Below, one piece after another: positions 7,675 through 16,712 of a DNA stretch of 64,000 bases (position 1 is its first letter; each line of letters starts with the position of its first letter). The stretch lies in the NCBI RefSeq assembly GCF_003457605.1, contig NZ_QRAN01000003.1:186001-250000 (forward strand), read 5' to 3'. A model generated the notes under the pieces. The model searched no databases. It was not told the DNA's origin and saw only the letters and a list, made by a program, of their open reading frames with translations. A program made the position numbers and the translations under genes. Source of the stretch: Seongchinamella sediminis (lineage in GTDB: Bacteria; Pseudomonadota; Gammaproteobacteria; Pseudomonadales; Halieaceae).

Positions 7675-9309
7675 ATGACCGCGCCCGTGAAATCGCCGCT
7701 GGAAATGTTCTACCAGTGGGAACAGCAGACCCCGGACAAAATTTACCTGCGACAGCCCCGGCAGCTCGAGTGGTCTGAGTACACCTGGGCCCAGGTCGCT
7801 GACCGGGTGCGCCGGGTCGCCGGTTTCCTGAAATCCAGGAACTACCCCGCCGGCAGCCGCATCGGCATCTGGTCGGCCAACAGCATGGACTGGCCCATCG
7901 TCGATCTGGCGATCATGCTTGCCGGACACATCAGCGTGCCCATTTACCCCGGCCAGGATATTGAATCGGCCAATTACATCTTCAACCACAGCGAAGTCAG
8001 GCTGGTTTTCTGTGGCTCCTTTGACCAGGCCGTCCGGGTCGACGAGGCCCTGGTGGACGGCATGGAAACAGCGGCCATGCTCGGCTGTGCCATCGATGCC
8101 GATATCAGCATGGAGGCAATCCTGGACCAGTTTGAGCCCGTTACCGAGTCACCGGTACCGGACCCGGAGGATATCTTTACCATTATCTATACCTCGGGCA
8201 CGACCGGTAACCCCAAGGGGGTCATGCACATGCACCAGACGCCCGGCCATGTGGTCCCTGGGCTGGCCGCAACCATGGGCATGAATGAACAACCGAACGA
8301 GCTTTTCTCCTTCCTGCCCATGTCCCACGCGGCAGAACGTATCATCGTTGAAATGACCAGCCTCTACGCCAACGCCAGTATTTCCTTTTCCGAGAGCCAG
8401 CAAACCTTCGGCGACGAGATACGCTCGGTGCAACCGACATTCTTCTTCGCCGTGCCCAGGCTGTGGGTGAAGTTCAAGGAGGGCATCGACGCCAAAATTC
8501 CCCCTGCGCTCCAGGCCGACCTGTCCGAGGAGCAAAAACAGGGCGTGGCCCAGGCGCTGGGTTTGAGTCGCGCGCGCTTTATCCTGACCGGCTCCGCCCC
8601 CTGTCCCACCGATGTCCAGGACTGGTTCCTGTCCATGGGTATCGCCCTGCGTGACGGTTACGGCATGACCGAGAATTTTGTCCACGGCGTTGCCTGGACC
8701 AGGGATGACAAACCGGTCTCCGGCTGCGTCGGCCAGCCCATGGCCGACTCGGTTCAGGTGCGGCTGTCAGACAGCGGCGAGATTCAGTTCAAGAGCAAGG
8801 GCCTGATGAAGGGCTACTACAAGAATCCGGAAAAGACCGCCGAAGTATTCGACGATGGCTGGTACTGCACCGGCGACTCGGGCAGATTCGACGAAGATGG
8901 CAACCTGTGGGTCACCGGCCGGGTCAGCGAGGTATTCAAGACCACCAAGGGCAAGTTCATCGTGCCCATGAAGCTGGAGTCCAGGTTCGGCAGGAACCAT
9001 AACCTGGCCCAGTTCTGCTGCATGGGCCACGGCCTGGACGCCCCGATCATCCTGGCGACGCTGTCGGAACCTGGCCTCAGCCGGGACCGGGAAGAATTGC
9101 GCGCGGAACTGGGCGCACTGCTCGATGAGATCAATGCAGAGGTGCCCCCCTACGAGCGCATCTCGCACATCTTCGTCTGCGACGAGTGGACAATTGAAAA
9201 CGCGCTGCTCACCCCGACCATGAAGCTCAAACGCAAGCACATCGAGGATCACTACCGGGAACTGGTGCGCCAGCACATGGACTCCGATAGAGTGCAGTTT
9301 CTCGACTGA
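7675..9309 (+). CDS. AMP-binding long-chain acyl-CoA synthetase
   Basis: This 544-residue protein belongs to the acyl-adenylate-forming family. The P-loop motif YTSGTTGNPKGV is near residue 172, followed by the A-site motif DGYGMTE and the hinge region WYCTGDSGRFDEDG. The C-terminal part GRVSEVFKTTKGKFIVP resembles FadD15-type long-chain ligases, where this segment replaces the usual GRxKE. It would activate a fatty or other hydrophobic acid to its CoA thioester with ATP. The start is supported by AAGGAG 8 bases upstream of the ATG. A putative AraC operator precedes it. Confidence 0.88.
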   Translation: MTAPVKSPLEMFYQWEQQTPDKIYLRQPRQLEWSEYTWAQVADRVRRVAGFLKSRNYPAGSRIGIWSANSMDWPIVDLAIMLAGHISVPIYPGQDIESANYIFNHSEVRLVFCGSFDQAVRVDEALVDGMETAAMLGCAIDADISMEAILDQFEPVTESPVPDPEDIFTIIYTSGTTGNPKGVMHMHQTPGHVVPGLAATMGMNEQPNELFSFLPMSHAAERIIVEMTSLYANASISFSESQQTFGDEIRSVQPTFFFAVPRLWVKFKEGIDAKIPPALQADLSEEQKQGVAQALGLSRARFILTGSAPCPTDVQDWFLSMGIALRDGYGMTENFVHGVAWTRDDKPVSGCVGQPMADSVQVRLSDSGEIQFKSKGLMKGYYKNPEKTAEVFDDGWYCTGDSGRFDEDGNLWVTGRVSEVFKTTKGKFIVPMKLESRFGRNHNLAQFCCMGHGLDAPIILATLSEPGLSRDREELRAELGALLDEINAEVPPYERISHIFVCDEWTIENALLTPTMKLKRKHIEDHYRELVRQHMDSDRVQFLD

Positions 9310-9347
9310 ATTGACAGCTGATAGAGAGATCACCAGGTACCGGTGCC

Positions 9348-9370
9348 AGCAAAACCACACCGGTTTTGCT
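9348..9370 (+). repeat. Perfect 9-bp hairpin upstream of the cupin gene
   Basis: AGCAAAACC at 9348-9356 pairs with GGTTTTGCT at 9362-9370 around a 5-base loop. No T-run follows, so it is not a standard terminator. It lies in the leader between the acyl-CoA synthetase stop and the cupin start. It may be a processing or regulatory stem, or a protein-binding palindrome. Confidence 0.35.
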
Positions 9371-9432
9371 GCAGCAAACCACCGGCACTGTTACCCTTCG
9401 TGTTGAAAAAGCGTCTGAAAGAGTTTAAGCAT

Positions 9433-9912
9433 ATGCAAGCCTTCGCCAATAGCTACGAACCGGAACACATCGAGTGGGCCAGAATCTGCAACCAGCCGGG
9501 TGATCCCTTCGAGGGGATGAAACTGGACTACGAGTACAGCCTGCTGGGCTACGATCTCGCCGCCGGCAAACTCGATATGATGATGAGGTTCAGCCCGGAG
9601 GGCGGCTACTGCGAACCGCACAGTCACGTCGCCGCGACCACGCTGTTCATCCTCCAGGGCGAACAGCACCTGAAGGAGCAACTCCCGGACGGCGGCGAAA
9701 AGACCATCGTCCGCAAAGCCGGGGAGTACGCCATCACCGGACGTGATGCCCTGCCGCACCTGGAAACCGGCGGCCCCGAAGGGGCGGTGATTATGCTGTC
9801 GATGCAAACCGGGACTGGCGTTCTGTTTGAGGCCTTCGACCCGCAATTCAACAAGCTGTTCGACTTCACTATCGAGGACATGGTCGCCCGCTGGGAGAAT
9901 CGCCATCCCTAG
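9433..9912 (+). CDS. Cupin-fold protein
   Basis: This 159-residue protein has a single cupin barrel. The first cupin motif is GGYCEPHSHVAATTLFILQGE, with the two metal-binding His and a following Glu-like position. The second is GEYAITGRDALPHLETGG, with a His. The ATG at 9433 is preferred over a GTG at 9343: the upstream 30 codons are not cupin-like and an AAAGAG sequence precedes 9433. It is downstream of an acyl-CoA synthetase and upstream of a P450, so it may act on an intermediate of the same pathway, but the function is not identifiable. Confidence 0.65.
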   Translation: MQAFANSYEPEHIEWARICNQPGDPFEGMKLDYEYSLLGYDLAAGKLDMMMRFSPEGGYCEPHSHVAATTLFILQGEQHLKEQLPDGGEKTIVRKAGEYAITGRDALPHLETGGPEGAVIMLSMQTGTGVLFEAFDPQFNKLFDFTIEDMVARWENRHP

Positions 9913-9991
9913 CGCTTGCGGCCGTGCACGATACGGTTTTTTGTAGCAACAACCCGGGCGCCAGGCCCCACTCACCGCGCTCGGAAAGGGG

Positions 9992-10019
9992 TTGAAACTA
10001 ACACCTATTAGTCTATAGT
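9992..10019 (+). promoter_or_regulatory. Sigma70-like promoter with overlapping inverted repeat (P450)
   Basis: TTGAAA at 9992-9997 and TATAGT at 10014-10019 are separated by 16 bases, a good sigma70 pair 32 bases upstream of the P450 start. The inverted repeat ACTAA (9997-10001) and TTAGT (10008-10012) occupies the spacer. This is a likely repressor operator. Confidence 0.5.
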
Positions 10020-10050
10020 AAAGCGCAGAACTACTACCCGGTAATACGCC

Positions 10051-11319
10051 ATGAGCAACTGCCCTTTCGCCGATTTCAAGAACATGATCGACCCCGATAC
10101 CTATGCCAGCGGCATGCCCTATGACGAACTGGCCCGCATCCGCGCGTCCGGCCCCATCCACTACATGGACGATCCCACCCGCGGGGTACCCTACTGGCTG
10201 GTCACAGGCCGGGACGAGATAGACTTCATCTCCAAGAATCCGCAGCTCTTCTCCAACCAGGCCCGCACCGCCCTGGCCGATGAGTTCACCCAGGAAGAGA
10301 TCGATACCATCCAGAGCAATATGACGATCAACATGGACCCGCCCCGGCAGATGAAATCCCGCAAGATCGTGCGGGCGACCTTTACCCCGAGGGCGGTCGA
10401 CTCCTACGAAGCACGTTTCCGCGAACATGCGAAGAACATCGTCGACAAGGTCGCCTCCCGCGGGGAATGCGAGTTTGTCGAGGAAGTGGCGGCAGAACTG
10501 CCGCTGCTGGCAATCCTCGAGTTGTGCGGCATTCCCGCCGAGGACCGCAAGGACTTTTTCGAGTGGACCAACACCATGATGTTCAACCAGGACTCGGACA
10601 TGGCCGTCGACCAGGAAGCGGCGCAGATCGCCTCCTTCCATGTTATCGAGTACGCCATGAAACTGGCTGCCGAACACAAGGAGAACCCCAAGGACGACAT
10701 CATCGGCGCCCTGCTCCGCGGCACCGAGCGCGAGGAGGGCCTGAACGAGGACGAGTTTGTCTGGTTCTTCCTGATGCTGATTGCCGCCGGCAACGAATCC
10801 ACCCGCACCGTCACCAGCCACGGCATGCGCCTGCTGATGGAGCACCCGGACCAGCTCGAGTACCTGGTGCAAAACCCCGACAAGATCCCCGGCGCCTGCG
10901 AGGAAATGCTGCGTTATAACACCGCCTTCATCCTCATGCGCCGCACGGCGATGGAGGACGTGGAGATTGGCGGCCAGCAGGTCCACAAAGGCGACAAGAT
11001 TATTCTCCACTACCACACGGTCAACCAGGACGAGAGCATTTTTGGCGAGGACGCCATGGAGTTCGACGTGCGCCGCGCCGAGCGCATGCCCGACCTCTAC
11101 AACCAGCACCGCGCCTTCGGCATCGGCCAGCACTTCTGCCTGGGCACCCACCTGGCGAGGCTGGAAATGCGGGTAATGTTCGAGGAAATCATCCCCCGCC
11201 TGCGCCACCCGAAACTGGCAGGGCCGGTCGAGTACACCCGCTCCAGCCTGGTGAACGGCATCAAGCGCATGCCCATTACGTTTGACCCGGAGACCAGGAC
11301 CGGGGCACACGCCGCCTAG
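10051..11319 (+). CDS. Cytochrome P450 (CYP125/CYP142-like group)
   Basis: This 422-residue soluble P450 has an oxygen-binding I-helix motif (AAGNESTRTVTSHG), an ExxR motif in EEMLRYN, and a heme loop FGIGQHFCLGTHLA with the thiolate Cys at residue 363. PPRQMKSRKIVRATFTPRAV near residue 95-115 is typical of bacterial class I P450s. The overall pattern fits the CYP125/142/124 neighbourhood, which hydroxylates steroid or isoprenoid side chains, but that is family resemblance only. No ferredoxin or reductase gene is adjacent. It has its own promoter-like sequence with an embedded inverted repeat. Confidence 0.88.
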   Translation: MSNCPFADFKNMIDPDTYASGMPYDELARIRASGPIHYMDDPTRGVPYWLVTGRDEIDFISKNPQLFSNQARTALADEFTQEEIDTIQSNMTINMDPPRQMKSRKIVRATFTPRAVDSYEARFREHAKNIVDKVASRGECEFVEEVAAELPLLAILELCGIPAEDRKDFFEWTNTMMFNQDSDMAVDQEAAQIASFHVIEYAMKLAAEHKENPKDDIIGALLRGTEREEGLNEDEFVWFFLMLIAAGNESTRTVTSHGMRLLMEHPDQLEYLVQNPDKIPGACEEMLRYNTAFILMRRTAMEDVEIGGQQVHKGDKIILHYHTVNQDESIFGEDAMEFDVRRAERMPDLYNQHRAFGIGQHFCLGTHLARLEMRVMFEEIIPRLRHPKLAGPVEYTRSSLVNGIKRMPITFDPETRTGAHAA

Positions 11320-11460
11320 CCCGACCCGGTGCCTGTTTCGGCGCAGCGTACCGCTTGCGCCGCCCCGCCAAATGTGTTCGCTGACTATTGCATGGGACCT
11401 TTCCTGTCGGTAGTATCGCCCACCCTATTATTGCAACCAGCATAGCTCGGGTGATATATC

Positions 11461-11832
11461 GTGCAGTTACGCAGTTTCATGTCAGCCAAGATACACAAGG
11501 CAACCGTCACCGAAGCCAACCTGGACTATGTGGGCAGCATCACCATTGATGCTGACCTGCTGGACCGCAGCGGCCTGCTCCCCAATGAAAAAGTGCTGGT
11601 GGTCAGCAACACCAGCGGCGCCCGGCTGGAAACCTATATTATCGAGGGTGAACGGGGCAGCGGCTATATCGGCGTTAACGGCGCTGCGGCGCACCTGATC
11701 GGCGCCGGCGAGGAAATTATCGTCATCGCCTTTACCCTGGCCACCGAGCCGGTGACTCCCAGGGCGATTCTGGTGGACAAAAACAACCGTTTTGTCCGCG
11801 ACCTGGTGGAAAAGCAGGCGGAGTTCGCCTGA
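11461..11832 (+). CDS. panD: Aspartate 1-decarboxylase PanD
   Basis: This 123-residue protein matches the pyruvoyl-dependent PanD that makes beta-alanine for pantothenate and CoA. The self-cleavage site YVGS (G25-S26) is present, so Ser26 becomes the pyruvoyl group. The ERGSGYIGVNGAAAH segment matches the conserved ERGSRxIxVNGAAAH region, and RLETY holds the Arg/Tyr active-site positions. The GTG start at 11461 gives an N-terminus (MQLRSFMSAKIHKATVT) that aligns with other PanD proteins; starting at the internal ATG would truncate it. The gene stands alone, without panB or panC nearby. Confidence 0.95.
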   Translation: MQLRSFMSAKIHKATVTEANLDYVGSITIDADLLDRSGLLPNEKVLVVSNTSGARLETYIIEGERGSGYIGVNGAAAHLIGAGEEIIVIAFTLATEPVTPRAILVDKNNRFVRDLVEKQAEFA

Positions 11833-11868
11833 CTGGCCTTCGCCAGCCGACAGCTGGGGCCGTCCGTT

Positions 11869-13083
11869 TCAACCAGCCGCCAGACCGGCCAGCGGCAGCA
11901 TCAGGCCAGCGCCCAGCCACAGCAGTCCGCCACAGGCCAGCGCAAACAGGATTTTCTCACTGAGGGCGTCACTGCCACCGGGCAGGCCCACTTGCTTCCA
12001 GTGCCAGAACAAAAAGAACGCGCTCAGGGCGATAAAGACCAGATTGAGTGCGAGCGTGTAGTCCAGGGCAAAAAATTCGCGATCGGTCACGCTTTTACCG
12101 GCCGCAGCCTCCGGCAGAAGGTCAAGTGCAGCAAAACCGTAATGCATGAGCATTGCGCTGGCTACAAGAATGACGAAGAACACGCCGAGAATATAAAGCG
12201 CCATCCGCCAGCCGTAGTACTGGGCCTGGATACGCAATACCGGCAGCACAACCAGGTCGCTGAAAATGAACGCCATAATACCGGCAAAACTCACGCCGTT
12301 GTCGTAGAGAACCGCAGCGAGCGGAATATTGCCCATTGAGCCAATGAAGGTGAAGAATGCCGCGACCGGCCCCACCAGGCTCTGGAGAAATACTTCCCAG
12401 AAAGCGGGTTGGGCAGAATCCGAGCCAACAAACAAAGCCTGGAAGAAGCTGCGCGGCACGAACGCAGCTATGATCCCCGCCACGGTAAAGCCGATGGTCA
12501 CGTCCTTCCAGACCATGTGCCACTCCATGACATAGCGGTTCGCCACCCTCCGCCATCCCTCCTGGCTGAGAATCAGTTTTTTCCAGTCGGGCGCCTCCTC
12601 GTCATTGTCATCCCCTGCCGCCGCGCGCGCCCGCTGGCGCGCTGTTTCCACCAGCTTGCGGGAAGCGGTGAGCCTGACCACCAGCCACATAAGCAGAATC
12701 AACAGTATCCCGCCGACATATTCACCGACCACGAACTGCCAACCGAGGAACACGGCGATTACGATCCCGAGTTCGATGACCAGGTTGGTTGAGGCAAGCA
12801 TGAAGGCCAGCGACGGAACCAGACCGGCGCCCTTGGCAAACAGGGAGCGCGTGGAGGCAAGCGCAGAAAAAGAGCACGAGCTCGAGATAAAACCGAACAG
12901 GGCACCGAGTCCCACACTGGAAGCCCCAGTGTCGCCAAGACTGTTCTTCATGCGCTCCCTGGTCACAAATACCTGGATCATGGCGCTAATGACGTAGCCC
13001 AGTCCGAAAGCCCAGAAGGCCATCCAGAACAGTCCCACGGTGGTTGTGGCAGCCTGGTGCCACGTGCTCATGAAATAGTACAA
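11869..13083 (-). CDS. Predicted permease (ArsP/YraQ-type, DUF318)
   Basis: This is a polytopic inner-membrane protein of about 400 residues with eight or more hydrophobic segments. Conserved features include GALFGFISSSCSFSALASTRSLF after the first helix and FIGSMGNIPLAAVLYDNGVSFAG in the second half, which match the two repeated permease halves of this family. A central hydrophilic loop is rich in Arg and acidic residues. Family members include organoarsenical efflux proteins and uncharacterised transporters, so the substrate is uncertain. The start is chosen as TTG at 13083, where GGAGG lies 6 bases upstream; the ATG at 13071 is the alternative. A GTG at 13116 has no Shine-Dalgarno. Confidence 0.75.
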   Translation of the reverse strand: MYYFMSTWHQAATTTVGLFWMAFWAFGLGYVISAMIQVFVTRERMKNSLGDTGASSVGLGALFGFISSSCSFSALASTRSLFAKGAGLVPSLAFMLASTNLVIELGIVIAVFLGWQFVVGEYVGGILLILLMWLVVRLTASRKLVETARQRARAAAGDDNDEEAPDWKKLILSQEGWRRVANRYVMEWHMVWKDVTIGFTVAGIIAAFVPRSFFQALFVGSDSAQPAFWEVFLQSLVGPVAAFFTFIGSMGNIPLAAVLYDNGVSFAGIMAFIFSDLVVLPVLRIQAQYYGWRMALYILGVFFVILVASAMLMHYGFAALDLLPEAAAGKSVTDREFFALDYTLALNLVFIALSAFFLFWHWKQVGLPGGSDALSEKILFALACGGLLWLGAGLMLPLAGLAAG

Positions 13084-13300
13084 ACAATTCCTCCCTGGAA
13101 ACGGAGGATGCCGCACTCAGGCGCGGGCTCTAAGGAAACGCATCCTGCCGATTTTGGTAATGTTTCGACGTTGTCCTGGTTGCTGTGCCTCAGCATAGCA
13201 TCTGACACTGGGTTTTAAAGGAGCGGCACGGGCCGGGTTGCTATGTGCCTTCGCCAGCTCCGCTGGTAAAGGACCACAAAGTACCGCTTGAGACTGCAAT

Positions 13301-14242
13301 TCAGTGACCGTTGCAGCGATGGAGTTCGATGGTTACATGAACAATCCCCAGGCGATCAGGTATGAGCGATTTATAGTAGCCAGGCGGCTGGGGATCGTGG
13401 CTGACCAGGGCGATTTCCGCCGCGTAAATGCCGTGGCCGATACACCAAACATGGATGTCGGTAATGCAATCAGTGGACTCGTTTTCAATGGCCTGCTTGA
13501 GGTCCGCGGTCATACCCTCCCCTGCCTGGGTGTCGAGCAAAACCCGGGAGGATTCCCGGATCAGGCCGTATGACCACCGTGCCACCAGCACACCACCGAC
13601 GACACCCATCACCGGGTCGAGCCAGTTGGCTCCCAGGTACTTGCCCGCCAGCAGGGCGCCGATGGCGAGCAGGGAGGTTAACGCATCCGCCAGGACGTGA
13701 AAGTAAGCGGCCCGCAGATTGTGATCGTGGCCGTGATGGTGGTCATGCCCGTGCTTGTGATCGTGCCCGTGGTGGTGTTCATGGGGAGTGGATGACAGCA
13801 GCCAGGCGCTGGCACCGTTCACAACCAGCCCCAGCACAGCCACAATCAGTGCCTTGTCAAAGGAAATGGGCAGCGGATTGATAAAGCGATCGACACTCTC
13901 GACGACCATCATCACGGCAAAGACCAGTAACAATAGCGCGCTGGTGAAGCCAGCCAGGCTATTGATTTTGCCAACCCCGAAGGAGAACCGCTGGTCAGCG
14001 GCCAGCTTGCGGGACAGCACATAGGCGATAACCGCAATGCCCAGTGCCAGTGCATGGGAACCCATGTGCAGGCCATCGGCGAGCAGGGCCATGGAACCGT
14101 AAACCAGTCCGGCGGCAATCTCGACCACCATCATGATGGCGGTCACGATAACGATCAGCAGGGTACGGCTCTCTCCGGCCCGTTTCCGGTCCTGGTTGAA
14201 AACGTGATCATGGCGCCATTGTTCGAGGTTATGGGTGTGCAT
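13301..14242 (-). CDS. dmeF: Cation diffusion facilitator DmeF-type Co/Ni exporter
   Basis: This 313-residue CDF transporter opens with MHTHNLEQWRHDHVF, the His-containing N-terminus characteristic of DmeF. It has six membrane segments, with metal-site motifs HMGSHAL in TM2 and HVLADALTS in TM5. A cytoplasmic His/Asp-rich loop of about 20 residues (HEHHHGHDHKHGH and continuing) lies between TM4 and TM5. The C-terminal domain ends in a CDF-type ferredoxin-like fold (TDIHVWCIGHGIYAAEIAL). It should export Co2+, Ni2+ or related divalent cations from the cytoplasm. No dmeR-type regulator is adjacent; a permease of unknown substrate follows on the same strand. Confidence 0.9.
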   Translation of the reverse strand: MHTHNLEQWRHDHVFNQDRKRAGESRTLLIVIVTAIMMVVEIAAGLVYGSMALLADGLHMGSHALALGIAVIAYVLSRKLAADQRFSFGVGKINSLAGFTSALLLLVFAVMMVVESVDRFINPLPISFDKALIVAVLGLVVNGASAWLLSSTPHEHHHGHDHKHGHDHHHGHDHNLRAAYFHVLADALTSLLAIGALLAGKYLGANWLDPVMGVVGGVLVARWSYGLIRESSRVLLDTQAGEGMTADLKQAIENESTDCITDIHVWCIGHGIYAAEIALVSHDPQPPGYYKSLIPDRLGIVHVTIELHRCNGH

Positions 14243-14335
14243 TCCGGGGCTCGCTGTCAGGTCAACCGGTAATATTCAGTCAGTAAAGCGGTTGTGAACA
14301 GAACCCGGGCAGGCGCCCACACCACTTGCCAACCA

Positions 14336-15091
14336 TTATCGCTGGCAGACCATCGCGCGCAACTGTTGCTGATCAAGCACGGTAATCTTCCGGTTCCGCT
14401 TGGCGATCACCCCCGCCTTGACCAGGCGGGCAAACTCGCGGCTGCAGGTCTCGGTGCGGATGCCGAGATAATTGGCGATGTCCTGGCCACTCATGGGCAG
14501 CTGGAATTGCTGGTCGCAGCCACCGTGGCGCAGTGAACGGGCCCCCAGGCCCAGCAGGAAAGCCGCCAGGCGGCTCTGCGCCATCTTCTTGCCCGCCAGT
14601 TGGGCTACATGCTGCTGGTAGTCAATTATCCTGTGACTCATCAGCTGCAGCAGCTGGGACTGCAGTTCCGGCACCTCGCGGCACACCTCCTCCAGATCCG
14701 CGAACGGTATGACGCAAAGGCAACTGTCCTCCAACGTCATGGCATTGGTCAGGTAGCGCTTGCTGTCGACACCGGAGAAACCGAATATATCGCCGGGCAG
14801 GTGACAGCCCACAATGCTGACCTTGCCGTCGCTGTGGAGTTTGTAGGTCTTGACTGCACCGGACACCACCGCAAACAGTGCCGCAAAGGGCTGCTGGTCC
14901 TTGTACACTACGGACCTCGCGGGGTAGGTCGGGCGCTTCTCAATCACGCTTTCCAGGGCCGCCACCTCCTCCGGCCGCAGGTTCGCGGGCAGGCACAGGG
15001 ACCGCAACCTGCAGGTGTCGCAGGACACATCAAAGTCGTGGTCGCAGACTACGCCCGCGTCTACCGCCAGTGTGGCAAGCTGATTATCCAA
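14336..15091 (-). CDS. FNR/Anr-type oxygen-responsive regulator
   Basis: This 251-residue CRP/FNR family protein carries the four cysteines for an FNR [4Fe-4S] cluster: C24, C27, C33 (CDTCRLRSLC) and C126 (SCLCVIPF), with the same 93-residue spacing as E. coli FNR C29-C122. The cNMP-like barrel is followed by a helix-turn-helix whose recognition helix reads IRTETCSREFARL. This retains the Glu, Ser and Arg that contact TTGAT half-sites. It should switch gene expression under low oxygen. It lies upstream of dmeF on the same strand. No clear FNR box was found within the window by eye. Confidence 0.9.
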   Translation of the reverse strand: MDNQLATLAVDAGVVCDHDFDVSCDTCRLRSLCLPANLRPEEVAALESVIEKRPTYPARSVVYKDQQPFAALFAVVSGAVKTYKLHSDGKVSIVGCHLPGDIFGFSGVDSKRYLTNAMTLEDSCLCVIPFADLEEVCREVPELQSQLLQLMSHRIIDYQQHVAQLAGKKMAQSRLAAFLLGLGARSLRHGGCDQQFQLPMSGQDIANYLGIRTETCSREFARLVKAGVIAKRNRKITVLDQQQLRAMVCQR

Positions 15092-15206
15092 AACCGCTCT
15101 GTTCCCCCCGTCAAAGCCCGCAAGGGCAATTCTGGGGATTCTATTGCCTTGGGCCGTATTTTGCGACTGGCGATTTTATCGTCAGCAGCGTTGGGCAAAA
15201 GCAGCG

Positions 15207-16067
15207 TCAGGACAGCTCCGGTATCACCCGGGCGTAGCGGTCGATCATCGGCATCATCGCATCCGGCTGGTCCCACAGGTCCATGGCTACGCCGATCGTC
15301 GCCCTGGCAATGCCCAGGTCGCGGTACTGCTTGAGTTTGTCCAGGTTGGCGGTGTCCATGATCTGGATATTGATTTCGACTTCGTCGGGGTTGCGCCCGG
15401 CCGCGCGCACCTCTTCCCTGAAGGCGGCCACTGACTGCGCCACATCGCCCATGGCCACATCCACCGGGTACCAGCCATCGGCCCAGGCGGCGGCGTGTTT
15501 GCGCCCGAGGGGGCCCATGGTGCCCATGAATATTTTTGGCCCGCCGGTTTGCAGTGGCTTGGGATTCGCCCACACCGGGTCGAAACGGATGTACTCGCCC
15601 TGGAAGCCCGCCTCGTGCTCCGACCACAAAGCCCGGGTCGCTGCCACGGTTTCCCTCAGCACAGCGTAACGCTTGTCAAAGGGATGGGGGTTGACGTTTT
15701 CAAACTCCTCCCGGTTCCAGCCGACGCCGGTACCAATGATTACCCTGCCGCCGGAGAGGCGGTCCAGGGTGGCGATAGTCTTGGCCTGGGAAAAAATATC
15801 CCGTTCCATCAGCAGTGCGATCCCGGTGCCGAGTTTCAGGCTGCTGGTGGCATTGGCCGCCGTCATCAGCGACAAATAGGGGTCCATCATATTGTGGTAA
15901 GGCGCCGGCATTTCCCCACCGGGCGGATAGGGCGTGTTGCGGGAACAGGGAATATGGCTGTGCTCGCCATACCAGAGCGACTCAAAACCGCGCTCCTCCA
16001 GAGCCCGGGCCAGTTCCGCCGGGTGGGGGTCGTTGAGCGTATTCATCGAGCTGAATGCAAGGTGCAT
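15207..16067 (-). CDS. LLM-class (luciferase-like) flavin/F420-dependent oxidoreductase
   Basis: This 286-residue protein is a luciferase-like monooxygenase-fold TIM barrel. Landmarks are LARALEERGFESLWYGEHSH near the N-terminus, LKLGTGIALLMERDI, TLDRLSGGRVIIGTGVGWNREEF in the middle, and PKIFMGTMGPLGRKHAA. This pattern is of the type often annotated as F420-dependent, but proteobacterial members may use FMN. The ATG at 16067 is preferred, since GGGAG lies 7 bases upstream; an upstream alternative would add 8 residues. It is divergent from the SnoaL-like gene, and both may serve the surrounding CoA-ester degradation genes. Confidence 0.82.
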   Translation of the reverse strand: MHLAFSSMNTLNDPHPAELARALEERGFESLWYGEHSHIPCSRNTPYPPGGEMPAPYHNMMDPYLSLMTAANATSSLKLGTGIALLMERDIFSQAKTIATLDRLSGGRVIIGTGVGWNREEFENVNPHPFDKRYAVLRETVAATRALWSEHEAGFQGEYIRFDPVWANPKPLQTGGPKIFMGTMGPLGRKHAAAWADGWYPVDVAMGDVAQSVAAFREEVRAAGRNPDEVEINIQIMDTANLDKLKQYRDLGIARATIGVAMDLWDQPDAMMPMIDRYARVIPELS

Positions 16068-16241
16068 TGTGGTTCTCCCGCTTATTGGCAATGCCCATCA
16101 TACTAGCCGGGCGCAGCGCCCATCGGCTTGTGGCCATTGCAGAATCAGGGATTGGTTCAACAATGCAGCTTTACTCCGGTGCCGCAATGGCTTCAAGATG
16201 GATGTTGCAGAATAACAGCCGGTGAGCGGAAGCAGGTAACG

Positions 16242-16664
16242 ATGAATAACAAGCCCCATCTCGCGGTAGAGGCGAACAAACAATCCATCAAGCATGCCAG
16301 CGCGGGTAACAAGGCGGCCTGGCTCGCCCTCTATGCCGAGGACGCCCACCTGGCCGATCCCGTGGGGGTGTCCCCGATGGACCCCACCGGCAGGGGCCAC
16401 CAGGGCATTGTCGCCATCGAGCAGTTCTGGGACACCGTCATCGGCCCCGCCAACATTGAGATGCGGGTGGAGAGGCACTGGACCAGCGGTGACTACTGCT
16501 GCTGTGCCGCCCAGGTGGCCCGCAACCACCTCGGGGCCGGCAAATACGTCGACTGCGACATGCTTGCCGTATACGAGGTCAACGAACAAGGCATCATCAC
16601 CAGCATGCGCGCCCACTGGGATTTTGACGAGTTCATGGCGCGCATGGCGAAGGCAATCGCCTGA
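16242..16664 (+). CDS. SnoaL/ketosteroid-isomerase-like (NTF2-fold) protein
   Basis: This 140-residue NTF2-fold protein starts MNNKPHLAVEANKQSIKHAS. Its motifs are WLALYAEDAHLADPVG, the central GHQGIVAIEQFWDTVIGP, and a C-terminal sheet DMLAVYEVNEQGIITSMRAHWDFD. Such proteins are isomerases, hydratases or cyclases on hydrophobic substrates. The Asp in EDAHLADPVG sits where KSI-like enzymes often place a catalytic acid. The ATG at 16242 is chosen because AGGTAACG precedes it and the upstream codons lack family similarity. The gene is convergent with the amidohydrolase at 16713. Confidence 0.78.
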   Translation: MNNKPHLAVEANKQSIKHASAGNKAAWLALYAEDAHLADPVGVSPMDPTGRGHQGIVAIEQFWDTVIGPANIEMRVERHWTSGDYCCCAAQVARNHLGAGKYVDCDMLAVYEVNEQGIITSMRAHWDFDEFMARMAKAIA

Positions 16665-16712
16665 CCGGGTCGTGGGGGAATTCAGGGCACCCCGCTCGAT
16701 CGGGCTGGCGCT

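Noticed and set aside
9391-11310. Very long minus-strand frame opposite the cupin and P450 genes
   Set aside because: A high-GC shadow of the plus-strand genes; those carry unambiguous cupin and P450 motifs.
13117-13299. 60-codon minus-strand frame between the permease and dmeF
   Set aside because: Not similar to any recognised family; more likely a leader or intergenic region.
14336-15091. CRP-type cAMP regulator interpretation
   Set aside because: The four conserved Cys with FNR spacing and the ETxSR recognition helix favour an FNR/Anr protein.
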